Positions 1 to 8,465 of a DNA stretch of 64,000 nucleotides are shown here, one piece after another. Source of the stretch: Streptomyces sp. B21-105. Its GTDB lineage: Bacteria; Actinomycetota; Actinomycetes; Streptomycetales; Streptomycetaceae. The position numbers and the translations under genes were made by a program. The notes below the pieces were generated by a model. That model was not told the origin of the DNA, made no database searches, and saw only the letters and a list, made by a program, of their open reading frames with translations. The first letter of the stretch is position 1, and each line of letters starts with the position of its first letter. The DNA lies in the NCBI RefSeq assembly GCF_036898465.1, contig NZ_JARUMJ010000001.1, positions 7,130,001 to 7,194,000 on the forward strand, given 5' to 3'.

Positions 1-103
1 CTTCATGGACGAAGGCATCGCCGTCGAACGCGGCGACGCACGCGAAGTGCTGGCCGACCCACGCGAGAAACGCACCCAGGCATTCCTCGAACGGGTGCTG
101 TAG
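1..103 (+). CDS. Amino-acid ABC transporter ATP-binding protein, C-terminal end (partial)
   Basis: The window opens inside a gene. The frame beginning at base 2 reads 33 residues to a TAG at 101-103. The tail has the pattern FMDEG..VERG..REVLADPRE.RTQAFL.RVL, which matches the extreme C-terminus of GlnQ/HisP-type ATPases of polar amino-acid importers. The Walker and signature motifs lie upstream of the window, so substrate cannot be judged. The neighbouring catabolic genes on the same strand fit import of an amino acid or amine that they then oxidise, but 168 nt separate them and co-transcription is only inferred. Confidence 0.7.
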   Translation, partial: FMDEGIAVERGDAREVLADPREKRTQAFLERVL

Positions 104-271
104 AAGCGGCCCGGACACGCGGCAGCGGACCCGGCGGCAGACCCGGCGGTGAGTCCGGAGAAGACGCTGGTCGACTGCGGCTGACGTGATCCCCGCACCC
201 TGCCCGTCCTGGTCTTCGCTCCTGGTCGCGCCCGACCTCGCCTCCCTCGAACCCCCCGCTAAGGACCCGAC

Positions 272-1552
272 ATGAAGACGATTCCCTACTGGACAGATAC
301 CGCTGGGGCGTTTCCCGACCGGTCCGGCAAGCCGCTGACCGAGGACACCGACCTGGTGGTCGTCGGCGCCGGCCTGACGGGTCTGTCCACCGCCCTGCAC
401 TCCGCCCGCAAGGGCGCCCGCGTCACCCTCGTCGAGAAGGGCCAGATCGGCTCCGGCGCCTCCGCCCGCAACGGCGGCATGGCCAACCTGGGATTCACCA
501 TCGGCGTGGGCCAGGCCGTCCGCCGGTACGGACTCGAACGGGCCCGGGAGATCTACAACTCCTACGGCGAGGCCGTGGACACCGTCGAGCGGCTCGTGAA
601 CGAGGAGTCCATCGACTGCCAGTTCCGCCGTGTCGGACGCCTGGGCGTCGCCTCCCGCCCCGCGCACTTCGAGAGCAAGAAGGCCCAACAGCGCGACCTG
701 GCAAAGTACTTCGGACACGAGACGACTCTGGTCGGCAAGTCCGAGCTGCGTTCGGAGATCGGATCCGACGCCTACCACGGCGGCCTGCTCGACCCGTTCA
801 GCGCCGCCCTGCACGTCGGCCGATTCGTGCGCGGTATGGCCGACGCGTGCGAGCGCACCGGTGTCGAGATCCACGAGCGCAACGCGGCCATCGGCGTGCG
901 GCGCACCGCCGCCGGCCGGTTCGAGGTCAGTACCGAGCGCGGTGTCATCCGCGCCGGGCAGGTCATGATGGCCACCGACGCCTACACCGACCAGAACTTC
1001 CCGTGGCTGCGCCGCCAACAGGTCTGCGTGGGCAGCTTCATCATCGTCACCGAGCCGCTCGGCGAGGAGCTCGCCCGGGACGTCATCCCCAAGGCCCGCC
1101 TCATCGTCGACTCCAACAAGGTCTGCCACTACTTCCGGCTCACCCCGGACAACCGGCTGCTGTTCGGCGGCCGCGCCCGCTTCGCACCGTCGGACCCGAC
1201 CTCGGACAAGAAGAGCGGGGCCGTTCTGTTCCGTGAGATGTGCGGGATCTTCCCCCAGCTCTCCCGCACCAGGATCGAGTACGTGTGGGGCGGCTCCGTC
1301 GGTTTCGCCATGGACCGCATCGTGCACGCCGGGCAGACCGAGGACGGCGTCCACTACTCCATGGGATACGCGGGCCACGGCGTGCAGATGGCCACCCACA
1401 TGGGGCAGGTCATGGCCGAGGTGATGGACGGCCACCCCGAGGTCAGCCCCGTCCGCGACCTCGCCCCGCCCCGCATCCCCCTCTACAACGGCACCGCCTG
1501 GTTCCTGCCCTTCGCGGGCGCCTACTACAAGACGCTGGACCGCATCCGCTGA
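272..1552 (+). CDS. FAD-dependent amine/D-amino-acid oxidase family protein
   Basis: A 426-residue flavoprotein of the DAO fold (DadA/PuuB/OrdL group). A Rossmann GAGLTG motif at residues 32-37 is followed by the ribose-binding Glu at about 55 (LVEK) and a SARNGG stretch near 64-69 typical of this family. The C-terminus has the GYAGHGVQMATHMG pattern that closes the FAD site. Such enzymes oxidise amines or amino acids to aldehydes or keto acids. The aldehyde dehydrogenase 42 nt downstream makes a gamma-glutamylputrescine-oxidase-like role plausible, but the substrate is inference. The ATG at 272 is preceded by an AAGGA-like ribosome site. No signal peptide is seen, so it should be cytoplasmic. 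Confidence 0.8.
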   Translation: MKTIPYWTDTAGAFPDRSGKPLTEDTDLVVVGAGLTGLSTALHSARKGARVTLVEKGQIGSGASARNGGMANLGFTIGVGQAVRRYGLERAREIYNSYGEAVDTVERLVNEESIDCQFRRVGRLGVASRPAHFESKKAQQRDLAKYFGHETTLVGKSELRSEIGSDAYHGGLLDPFSAALHVGRFVRGMADACERTGVEIHERNAAIGVRRTAAGRFEVSTERGVIRAGQVMMATDAYTDQNFPWLRRQQVCVGSFIIVTEPLGEELARDVIPKARLIVDSNKVCHYFRLTPDNRLLFGGRARFAPSDPTSDKKSGAVLFREMCGIFPQLSRTRIEYVWGGSVGFAMDRIVHAGQTEDGVHYSMGYAGHGVQMATHMGQVMAEVMDGHPEVSPVRDLAPPRIPLYNGTAWFLPFAGAYYKTLDRIR

Positions 1553-1594
1553 CCGGTCGGCAGCCCCCTCTGCACACACAAGGAGACACCCACG

Positions 1595-3046
1595 ATGACT
1601 GTCGTCCGTGATGTTCCCAAGCAGCTGTTCATCGGCGGCGATTGGCAGGACGCGGAGTCCGGCCGGACGCTGTCCGTCGACAACCCGGCCACCGGCGAGG
1701 AACTGTGCCAGGTCGCCGACGCCTCACCCGCCGACGGCCGGCGTGCCGTCGAGGCGGCGGTCGCCGCGCAGGCCGCCTGGGCCGCCACCCCGCCGCGCGT
1801 GCGCAGCGAGATCCTGCGCCGCGCCTACGACATCATCGTCGCGCGCACCGAGGACCTCGCACTGCTGATGACCCTGGAGATGGGCAAGCCCCTGGCCGAG
1901 GCGCGTGCCGAGGTCGCCTACGGCGCGGAGTTCTTCCGCTGGTTCTCCGAGGAGGCCGTCCGTGTCGACGGCGGCATGATGACCGCTCCCGACGGCAGGA
2001 ACCGTCTGCTGGTCTCCCGTCAGCCCGTCGGCCCCTGCCTGCTCGTCACCCCCTGGAACTTCCCCCTGGCGATGGGCACCCGCAAGATCGGCCCCGCCAT
2101 CGCCGCAGGCTGCACCATCGTCCTCAAACCCGCGCCCCAGACTCCCCTGGCCAGCCTCGCCCTGGCGGAGATCCTCACCCAAGCGGGCCTGCCGGCCGGT
2201 GTGCTGAACATCGTCACCACCTCCGACGCCGCCGATGTCGTCGAACCCCTGCTGCGCGGCGGGAAGATCCGCAAGCTCTCCTTCACCGGCTCCACCCAGG
2301 TCGGCCGGATCCTGCTGGCCCAGTGCGCCGACACGGTCGTCCGCACCTCCATGGAACTGGGCGGCAACGCCCCCCTCGTCGTCTTCGACGACGCCGACCT
2401 CGACGTGGCCGTCGAGGGCACCATGGTCGCCAAGATGCGCAACATGGGCGAGTCCTGCTGCGCGGCCAACCGCATCTTCGTCCACACCAGTGTCGCCGAG
2501 GAGTTCGCCTCCCGCCTCGCCGCCCGCATGGCCGCCCTCACCGTCGGGCCCGGCACCGAACCCGGCACCGACGTCGGCCCCCTCATCGACCTCGCCGGCC
2601 GCAGCAAGGCCCACGACCTGGTGCGCGACGCCGTCAAGCGCGGCGCCACCGTCCTGACGGGCGGTGAACTCCCCGAAGGGCCGGGCTGCTTCTATCCGCC
2701 CACCGTCCTCACCGGAATCGCCCCCGACTCCGCGATCACCGACACCGAGATCTTCGGCCCCGTCGCCGCGATCCGTTCCTTCGAGACCGAGGACGAGGCC
2801 GTCGCCGCCGCCAACGACACCGAATTCGGGCTGGCCGCTTACCTGTTCACCCAGAACCTCGACCGCGCCCTGCGCGTCGCCGAACGCCTCGAAAGCGGAA
2901 TGATCGGCATCAACACCGGACTGGTCTCCAACCCCGCCGCGCCCTTCGGCGGCGTCAAGCAGTCGGGCCTCGGCCGCGAAGGCGGACGCGTCGGCATCGA
3001 CGAGTTCCTGGAGTACAAGTACCTGGCCGTCCCCGTCGGAGCCTGA
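1595..3046 (+). CDS. NAD(P)-dependent aldehyde dehydrogenase (succinate-semialdehyde dehydrogenase-like)
   Basis: A 483-residue aldehyde dehydrogenase of normal GabD length. Visible catalytic residues are the oxyanion Asn in TPWNFP (about 152-157), the cofactor Lys at about 178 in VLKPA, the general base Glu at about 254 in MELGG and the nucleophile Cys at about 288 in GESCC. The Cys position matches that of E. coli GabD. The doubled Cys and GES in place of GQ(T/V) are mild variants. It probably oxidises the aldehyde released by the upstream oxidase to an acid. An AAGGAGA ribosome site precedes the ATG, and the stop lies one base before the next start, so the two are translationally coupled. 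Confidence 0.9.
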   Translation: MTVVRDVPKQLFIGGDWQDAESGRTLSVDNPATGEELCQVADASPADGRRAVEAAVAAQAAWAATPPRVRSEILRRAYDIIVARTEDLALLMTLEMGKPLAEARAEVAYGAEFFRWFSEEAVRVDGGMMTAPDGRNRLLVSRQPVGPCLLVTPWNFPLAMGTRKIGPAIAAGCTIVLKPAPQTPLASLALAEILTQAGLPAGVLNIVTTSDAADVVEPLLRGGKIRKLSFTGSTQVGRILLAQCADTVVRTSMELGGNAPLVVFDDADLDVAVEGTMVAKMRNMGESCCAANRIFVHTSVAEEFASRLAARMAALTVGPGTEPGTDVGPLIDLAGRSKAHDLVRDAVKRGATVLTGGELPEGPGCFYPPTVLTGIAPDSAITDTEIFGPVAAIRSFETEDEAVAAANDTEFGLAAYLFTQNLDRALRVAERLESGMIGINTGLVSNPAAPFGGVKQSGLGREGGRVGIDEFLEYKYLAVPVGA

Positions 3047-3047
3047 C

Positions 3048-4031
3048 ATGCGCGACCGACTCGTCGTCCTCTACCGCGGCAACCGGCCCCCCGCCACCGC
3101 ACGCATCGAACGCCTCGCGGACACCGTCTACGCCACCGAGGAGGAACTGCCCCACCTCCTCCCCGGCGCCGACGTCCTGCTGGCCTGGGTGACCATCACC
3201 CCGGCCATCCGGGAGGCGTGGCCGGACGATCCGCAGAAGGCGCCCCGCTGGGTCCACGCGTCCTCCGCGGGCGTGGACTCCTTCCTGTTCCCCGCCCTGG
3301 TGGACGAGCCGCGCGTCCTCCTGACCAACGCCCGCGGGGTCTACGAGCAGCCGACCGCCGAGTACGTCCTCGGCCTGATCCTCGCCCTCGCCAAGGACTT
3401 CCCCGGCACCTGGGAGCACCAGCGGCGCCGCGAGTGGCGTCCGCGCCCCAGTGACGGCGTCACCGGACGCACCGTGCTGGTCTGGGGGACGGGGCCGATC
3501 GGCCGGGCCATCGCCCGGCTGCTGCGCGCCGTCGGGATGCGGGTGAGCGGTGCGGGCCGCAGGTCCCGCACGGACGACCCCGACTTCGGCACGGTCCACG
3601 GTGCGACGACCCTGCGCTACGCCCTGACGGAAGCGGACTACGTCGTCCTGGCCGCCCCCCTCACCGAGGACACCCGGGGCATGGTCGACGCTCCCGTGCT
3701 CGCCGCCATGAAGCCGGGGGCGCGGCTGATCAACGTAGGCCGTGGCGGACTCGTCGACGAGGAGGCGCTGGTCGACCACCTCGCCGCCGGACGGCTCGCC
3801 GGCGCGGCCCTGGACGTGTTCGCCCAGGAACCGCTGCCCGCCGAATCACCCCTGTGGAACCTGCCCGGCGTGATGATCTCCCCGCACACGGCGGGCGAGA
3901 CCACCAGCGAGCGGGAGGCGCTGGTCGGGTTGTTCCTCGACAACCTCACCCGGCACATCGAGGGCCGGCCCCTGCGCAACATGGTGGACAAGCGGCGCGG
4001 ATACGTGGTCGAGGACACGCACCCCGCCTGA
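3048..4031 (+). CDS. D-isomer-specific 2-hydroxyacid dehydrogenase
   Basis: A 327-residue NAD-dependent dehydrogenase. The Rossmann motif GTGPIG lies at about 147-152. The catalytic triad reads Arg232 (NVGRGG), Glu261 (AQEPLP) and His280 (SPHTAG), as in D-2-hydroxyacid dehydrogenases, so the enzyme should be active and interconvert a 2-keto and a D-2-hydroxy acid. The start is one base past the stop of the aldehyde dehydrogenase. It ends the operon: the TGA forms the first base of a strong hairpin. Substrate is unknown; a link to the keto acid made by the upstream flavoprotein is inference. Confidence 0.88.
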   Translation: MRDRLVVLYRGNRPPATARIERLADTVYATEEELPHLLPGADVLLAWVTITPAIREAWPDDPQKAPRWVHASSAGVDSFLFPALVDEPRVLLTNARGVYEQPTAEYVLGLILALAKDFPGTWEHQRRREWRPRPSDGVTGRTVLVWGTGPIGRAIARLLRAVGMRVSGAGRRSRTDDPDFGTVHGATTLRYALTEADYVVLAAPLTEDTRGMVDAPVLAAMKPGARLINVGRGGLVDEEALVDHLAAGRLAGAALDVFAQEPLPAESPLWNLPGVMISPHTAGETTSEREALVGLFLDNLTRHIEGRPLRNMVDKRRGYVVEDTHPA

Positions 4032-4032
4032 A

Positions 4033-4091
4033 GGCGAGCAGCACGCGCCCCGGCCGGCGATCCCTACCGGCCGGGGCGCGTGCTGCTCGCC
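4033..4091. terminator. Bidirectional hairpin terminator
   Basis: Bases 4033-4057 and 4067-4091 form a perfect 25-bp stem with a 9-nt loop, starting immediately after the stop of the hydroxyacid dehydrogenase. The next gene (ABC ATPase) ends at 4175 on the opposite strand, so the hairpin sits between convergent genes and can serve both. Confidence 0.85.
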
Positions 4092-4174
4092 CTTCTGCGG
4101 AGACGAACTGGTCCACCGCACCCGGGTGTCGCGGGTGACGCGGTGATGCCGTCAGGCCCGTACGCGAGGGGGCG

Positions 4175-4999
4175 TCACGCCGGCTCGGTGCGGCGGCCGC
4201 CCTCCGGGATGACCAGGGGGGTGCCGGCGACAGGGCAGTCGATGACCGCGGCGCGCAGGCCGAAGACCTCCCGCACCAGGTCCGGAGTGACGATGTCCGA
4301 GGGGGCGCCGGCGGCGACGACCCGGCCGTCGCGCATGGCGATGAGGTGGTCGGCGTAGCGGCAGGCGAGGTTCACCTCGTGCAGGACCATCACCACCGTG
4401 CGCCCCTCGGTGCGGTTGAGTGCGGCGACCAGTTCGAGGACGTCGACCTGGTGGGCCAGGTCCAGGTAGGTCGTCGGCTCGTCGAGCAGCAGGACGGGCG
4501 TGTCCTGGGCGAGGGCCATGGCGATCCAGACGCGCTGGCGCTGGCCGCCGGACAGTTCGTCGATGGACCGGGTCGCGAGGTCCGTGGCTCCGGTGGCCGC
4601 CAGGGCGCCGTCCACGGCGGCCTCGTCGGAGGAGGACCACTGGCGCCACCAGCGCTGGTGGGGGGTGCGGCCGCGGGCCACCAGATCGCGGACGGTGATG
4701 CCGTCGGGTGCGCTGGGGGTCTGCGGGAGCAGGGCGAGGCGCAACGCGAAGTCGCGGGCGGACAGGCCGGCGATGTCCTCGCCGTTCAGGTGGACCGTGC
4801 CGCCAGCCGGCTTCAGGAGCCGGGCGAGGGCGCGCAGCGCGGTGGACTTGCCGCAGGCGTTGGGGCCGACGAGCGCGGTGATCTTCCCCGCCGGGATGGT
4901 CAGGTCGAGGTCGTCGGCGACCACGCGGTCGCCGTATCCGAGGCGCAGACCGGCGCCGGTCAAGGCGGCGGTGACGGCTTCGGTGAGCTGTGCGGTCAT
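4175..4999 (-). CDS. Ferric-siderophore ABC transporter ATP-binding protein (FepC-like)
   Basis: A 274-residue ATPase of the FepC/FecE type. Walker A is GPNACGKST (45-53), the signature is LSGGQRQR (149-156) and Walker B is VLLLDEPTTYLD (169-180). The spacing and the THY-L-D variant after Walker B are usual for siderophore and cobalamin importers. It energises import through the two FecCD permeases encoded directly upstream; the ATG at 4999 lies one base after the stop of the preceding permease. Expression is expected to follow the iron box upstream of the first permease. Confidence 0.92.
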   Translation of the reverse strand: MTAQLTEAVTAALTGAGLRLGYGDRVVADDLDLTIPAGKITALVGPNACGKSTALRALARLLKPAGGTVHLNGEDIAGLSARDFALRLALLPQTPSAPDGITVRDLVARGRTPHQRWWRQWSSSDEAAVDGALAATGATDLATRSIDELSGGQRQRVWIAMALAQDTPVLLLDEPTTYLDLAHQVDVLELVAALNRTEGRTVVMVLHEVNLACRYADHLIAMRDGRVVAAGAPSDIVTPDLVREVFGLRAAVIDCPVAGTPLVIPEGGRRTEPA

Positions 5000-5000
5000 G

Positions 5001-6131
5001 TCAGCCTCCCTTTCCGGCCCGGTTGGTCCGGGCGAGGAGCAGCAGCAGGTAGGGGGCGCCGACGGCGCCCGTGAGCACGCCGACGGGCAGTTCCGTCGGG
5101 GCCAGGACGGTCCGGGCGGCGAGATCGGCGAAGATGACCAGGACGGCGCCGGTGAGCGCGCTGCACACCATCGGGATGCCGGGGGTGCCCGCGAGCCGCC
5201 GGGCGATCTGCGGGGCGCCGAGGGCGACGAAGGCGATCGGGCCCGCCGCCGAGGTGGCCAGGGCGGTCAGGCAGGTGGCGAGGACGAGCAGCGCGATGCG
5301 GGCGTGGCGGAGCGGCACGCCGAGGCTGCGTGCGGTGTCGTCGTCGTACTGGAGCAGTTGGTACGGGCGGGCCAGCGCGACGGTCAGCGGCAGCAGCAGC
5401 GCGAGGGAGAGGCCCGCCCACTGGACGTGCTCGTAGCCGCGTCCGTTGAGGCTGCCGGTGAGCCACACCATCGCCCGGGAGGCCTGGTCGATGTCGGCGC
5501 GGGCGAGCATCCAGCGGGTGAGGGCGACGAGGGCGCCGTTCGCGGCGATGCCGACGAGGACGAAGCGGTAGCCGGTGATCGTGCCGTCCCGGAAGGCCAG
5601 GAGATAGATGACGGCGGAGGTGAGCAGCGCACCGGCCAGGGCCCCGAAGGGCACGGCCCCGAACGTCCCGGCGCCGGCGGACGCGACGCCGCCGATCAGG
5701 ATGGCGCCGACCGCGCCGACGCCGGCGCCCGCCGAGATGCCGATGAGGTCGGGGCTGGCCAGCGGGTTGCGGGTGACGGCCTGGTAGACGGCGCCGGCCA
5801 GCCCGAACGCGGCGCCGACCAGGAGGGCCGTCAGGGCGCGGGGCAACCGGAGTTCATGGATGATCAGGTCGGCGGCGCCGTCGCCGGCGCCGAGGACGGC
5901 ACCCAGGACCTCGCCGACGGGGATGGCGTACGTGCCGAGCGACACCGAGGCGACCAGGCCGGCGAAGCCCAGCAGGATCAGCACGACGAGAGTGAGTGCC
6001 ACCCTCAGGCGCACGGCCGCTCCGAACGGGCCGATCTCCATGCGCAGGGCCGTCGGCCGCGGGGTCGTCGGCCGCGGGGCCGTCGTGCGCGGCGTCTTCG
6101 TGCGCGGGGTCGTCGTGCGCGGGGTGCTCAT
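5001..6131 (-). CDS. Ferric-siderophore ABC transporter permease, FecCD family
   Basis: A 376-residue integral membrane protein with about ten hydrophobic segments. It has the FecCD signature region (GLAGAVYQAVTRNPLASP, then LIGISAGAG) that contacts the ATPase. The ATG at 6131 overlaps the TGA of the upstream permease (ATGA), which fixes the start. The first 30 residues are a hydrophilic Thr/Pro/Arg five-residue repeat encoded by a 15-nt tandem repeat; this is atypical for the family and probably a recent expansion. Second permease half of the heterodimeric channel. Confidence 0.92.
   Translation of the reverse strand: MSTPRTTTPRTKTPRTTAPRPTTPRPTALRMEIGPFGAAVRLRVALTLVVLILLGFAGLVASVSLGTYAIPVGEVLGAVLGAGDGAADLIIHELRLPRALTALLVGAAFGLAGAVYQAVTRNPLASPDLIGISAGAGVGAVGAILIGGVASAGAGTFGAVPFGALAGALLTSAVIYLLAFRDGTITGYRFVLVGIAANGALVALTRWMLARADIDQASRAMVWLTGSLNGRGYEHVQWAGLSLALLLPLTVALARPYQLLQYDDDTARSLGVPLRHARIALLVLATCLTALATSAAGPIAFVALGAPQIARRLAGTPGIPMVCSALTGAVLVIFADLAARTVLAPTELPVGVLTGAVGAPYLLLLLARTNRAGKGG
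6049..6128 (-). repeat. 15-nt tandem repeat coding the N-terminus of a permease
   Basis: About five copies of a 15-nt unit, with variants of GTCGTCGTGCGCGGG on the + strand, encode repeated T-P-R-T-x residues at the start of the permease. The repeat is in frame and stops just before the family's first membrane helix. Confidence 0.75.
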
Positions 6132-7216
6132 CGGGTGTGCTCCTTGAGCTTGCCGCGCTTGACCATCACGGCGAGGAACGGGGCTCCGAGCAGCGCGGTG
6201 ACCACTCCCGCCTCCAGTTCTCCGGGACGGGCGACCATGCGTCCGACGACATCGGCGGTGAGCATCAGCGTGGCGCCGCCGAGCGCCGAACAGGGCACCA
6301 GCCAGCGGGCGTCGGGACCGGTGAACGCCCGCACGACGTGGGGGACGACGAGGCCGACGAAGGTGACGGGCCCGGCCGCGGCGACGGCGGCCCCGGTGAG
6401 CAGGATGACCGCGACGGCGCCGAGGGCCCGGGTGGTCCGCACGCGGGTGCCGAGGGTGGTCGCGAGGTCGTCGCCGAGGGCGAGGGAGTTGAGCCGGCCG
6501 CTGAGTCCGATCGCGAGCAGCAGGCCGACGGCGATGAACGGCAGTAGTTCCAGGCCGAGTTGTGCGTCCCGTCCGGCGAGCGAGCCGACGGCCCAGAAAC
6601 GGAACTGGTCCAGGGTGCGGACGTCGAGCAGGACCAGCGTGTTGGTACCGGCGTCGAGCAGGACGGACACCGCCGCGCCGGCCAGGGCGAGCTTGGCCGG
6701 CGTGGCGCCGCCGTATCCGGTGCCGCCGACGGCGTACGCGATCAGTCCCGCGAGCGCCCCGCCGAGGAAGGCGAACCATATGTATTCGTACGAACTGGTC
6801 AGTCCGAAGGCCCCGATGCCGGCCGCGACGGCGAACGCCCCACCGGCGCTGATGCCGATGAGACCGGGATCACCCAGCGGATTGCGGGTGATGTCCTGGG
6901 CGAGGGCTCCGGCGGCGCCGAGCGCCAGTCCGACGAGGAGGCCCAGGAAGGTACGGGGCATACGCAGTTCGCGGACGACGACGGCGTCGCCGTCCGTTCC
7001 GCCGACGATCGCGTGCAGGACGTCGGAGAGCGGGACGGACTTGGTGCCGATGGCGAGCGAGGCGCAGGACACCGCGACGAGCGCGGCCACGAGAAGGACC
7101 GCGACGACGGCGCGCGGGGCGGCTCGTGGGGCGACTCGTGGGGGTTGGTGAGGTGGTGGGGCGGGCGGGGGCGCGGCGGCGGCCGAGTCGGGGACGGGCT
7201 TCACAGACACCTGCAT
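6128..7216 (-). CDS. Ferric-siderophore ABC transporter permease, FecCD family
   Basis: A 362-residue multi-spanning permease from the ATG at 7216. It has the FecCD motif (RNPLGDPGLIGISAGGAF) and the expected run of about ten hydrophobic helices after a Pro-rich N-terminal tail. It is the first gene of the minus-strand import operon (permease, permease, ATPase). The start is not certain. The ATG at 7216 has no ribosome site, and the iron box covers the bases just upstream and touches the start codon, so either the message is leaderless or translation begins a little downstream, for example at the GTG codons two and four residues later. Confidence 0.88.
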   Translation of the reverse strand: MQVSVKPVPDSAAAAPPPAPPPHQPPRVAPRAAPRAVVAVLLVAALVAVSCASLAIGTKSVPLSDVLHAIVGGTDGDAVVVRELRMPRTFLGLLVGLALGAAGALAQDITRNPLGDPGLIGISAGGAFAVAAGIGAFGLTSSYEYIWFAFLGGALAGLIAYAVGGTGYGGATPAKLALAGAAVSVLLDAGTNTLVLLDVRTLDQFRFWAVGSLAGRDAQLGLELLPFIAVGLLLAIGLSGRLNSLALGDDLATTLGTRVRTTRALGAVAVILLTGAAVAAAGPVTFVGLVVPHVVRAFTGPDARWLVPCSALGGATLMLTADVVGRMVARPGELEAGVVTALLGAPFLAVMVKRGKLKEHTR

Positions 7217-7234
7217 AAGGTAAGGCATGCCTAA
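7216..7234. promoter_or_regulatory. Iron box (DmdR/IdeR-type operator) for the permease operon
   Basis: The 19-bp stretch with the core AAGGCATGCCT agrees at 14 of 19 positions with the actinobacterial iron-box consensus TTAGGTTAGGCTAACCTAA. It overlaps the start codon region of the first permease, so Fe-loaded repressor would block the promoter directly. Confidence 0.7.
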
Positions 7235-7303
7235 CGGTTGTGTGTACGACCGTCCCGCCGTGTGGATCCGGCCGCGCGGAGCCGCTATTCTCACAACTCC
7301 GTC

Positions 7304-7322
7304 ATAGGTAAGCCTTACCTAA
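7304..7322. promoter_or_regulatory. Iron box for the binding-protein gene
   Basis: Fifteen of nineteen positions match the iron-box consensus, with the near-palindrome AGGTAAGCCTTACCT. It lies 26 nt upstream of the ATG of the siderophore-binding lipoprotein. With the box at 7216-7234 it gives each of the two divergent genes its own operator. Confidence 0.75.
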
Positions 7323-7347
7323 GTGTCAGTTTGTGTATCGGAGATCC

Positions 7348-8346
7348 ATGAACACCCTCATCCAGCGCCGCCGACCCGGCCGGTTCGCCGCTGCCCTGCT
7401 CACCGCGGTCGTGGCCTTCTCCGTGGCCGCCTGTGGCGGCGGAAGCGGCGACGACGAGCCCGCCGCGGACAAGGCGGCCGCGGCCTCCGACGCGAGCTTC
7501 CCCCGCACCGTCACCCACGACAAGGGCAAGACCGAGATCAAGGCGAAGCCCAAGCGTGTCGTGGCGCTGGACAACAGCCTGGTCGAGGCCGTCGTCGCAC
7601 TGGACGCCCCGCTCGTGGGCGGCGTCGGCTCGTACCGGGACCAGAAGGGTTTCCCTCCGTACCTCGGTGACGCGGTGAAGGACACCAAGGACGTCGGCCC
7701 GCTCGACAGCCCGAACCTCGAGGCGATCGCCGCCCTGAAGCCGGACCTCATCGTGTCGGCGACGGTGCGTCACGAGGACCTCTACGACCAGCTGAGCAAG
7801 ATCGCGCCGACGGTCTTCGTGAAGACCACCGGCCCGATCTGGAAGGAGAACATCACCTTCCTGGGCACGGTGCTGGGCGAGGAGAAGAAGGCCGCGGACA
7901 AGCTCACGGCGTACCAGACGCGCGCGAAGAAGATCGGTGACGCGATCAACGCGAAGAATCCCAGGCAGACTTACTCGCTGGTCCGCTTCCTCGACGGTCC
8001 GACGCGCATCTACCTGCAGAAGACCTTCAGCGGCATCATCCTGACCGACATGGGACTCTCGCGTCCGGCGAACCAGCAGGACCCGGAGGAGTTCAACATC
8101 GAGATCAGCGAGGAGCAGATCGGCCAGGCCGACGCGGACCACATCTTCGTCACCACCTTCTCGGGCGGTGCGGAGCGCAAGGCGAAGTTCCTCGCCAACC
8201 CGCTGTGGAAGCGCCTGAAGGCGGTGCAGAAGGGCAACGTCCACGAGGTCGAGGACGCCACCTGGATGACCTCCGTCTCGCTCCAGGGCGCCGACCTGGT
8301 GCTCGACGACATGGCGAAGATCTTCAAGGTCGACCCGGCCAAGTAG
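7348..8346 (+). CDS. Iron-siderophore substrate-binding lipoprotein
   Basis: A 332-residue lipoprotein. Two or three Arg, a hydrophobic stretch and a lipobox ending at Cys29 (SVAAC) mark lipid attachment outside the membrane. The mature part has the FepB/FhuD fold pattern: RVVALDNSLVEAVVALDAPLVGG near the start, DLIVSATV in the first lobe, and a C-terminal lobe ending LDDMAKIF. It captures ferric siderophore for the divergently encoded permeases. The ATG at 7348 has a GGAG ribosome site four bases upstream, which favours it over an in-frame start 15 nt earlier. Regulated by the iron box just upstream. Confidence 0.92.
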   Translation: MNTLIQRRRPGRFAAALLTAVVAFSVAACGGGSGDDEPAADKAAAASDASFPRTVTHDKGKTEIKAKPKRVVALDNSLVEAVVALDAPLVGGVGSYRDQKGFPPYLGDAVKDTKDVGPLDSPNLEAIAALKPDLIVSATVRHEDLYDQLSKIAPTVFVKTTGPIWKENITFLGTVLGEEKKAADKLTAYQTRAKKIGDAINAKNPRQTYSLVRFLDGPTRIYLQKTFSGIILTDMGLSRPANQQDPEEFNIEISEEQIGQADADHIFVTTFSGGAERKAKFLANPLWKRLKAVQKGNVHEVEDATWMTSVSLQGADLVLDDMAKIFKVDPAK

Positions 8347-8386
8347 GCACGGCCGAGTTGGGCCAAGCAGGCAGGGCCGTTCCGGG

Positions 8387-8437
8387 CGGGCCGGTGCCGG
8401 CGGCGTACGAGACCGTACGACCGCGGGGACCGGCCCG
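8387..8437. terminator. Hairpin between convergent iron genes
   Basis: Outer arms CGGGCCGGT (8387-8395) and ACCGGCCCG (8429-8437) enclose a second small palindrome with two CGTACG copies. The hairpin lies 40 nt past the lipoprotein stop and 29 nt before the stop of the convergent reductase gene, so it probably terminates both. Confidence 0.6.
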
Positions 8438-8465
8438 TCGTGCTGTGTCCACCCGGTGCCGGTGT

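Noticed and set aside
4500..7151. Long plus-strand open frame across the siderophore importer
   Set aside because: It is antisense to three clearly conserved genes and its translation is Arg/Ala/Gly-rich with no family pattern, as expected for shadow frames in GC-rich DNA.
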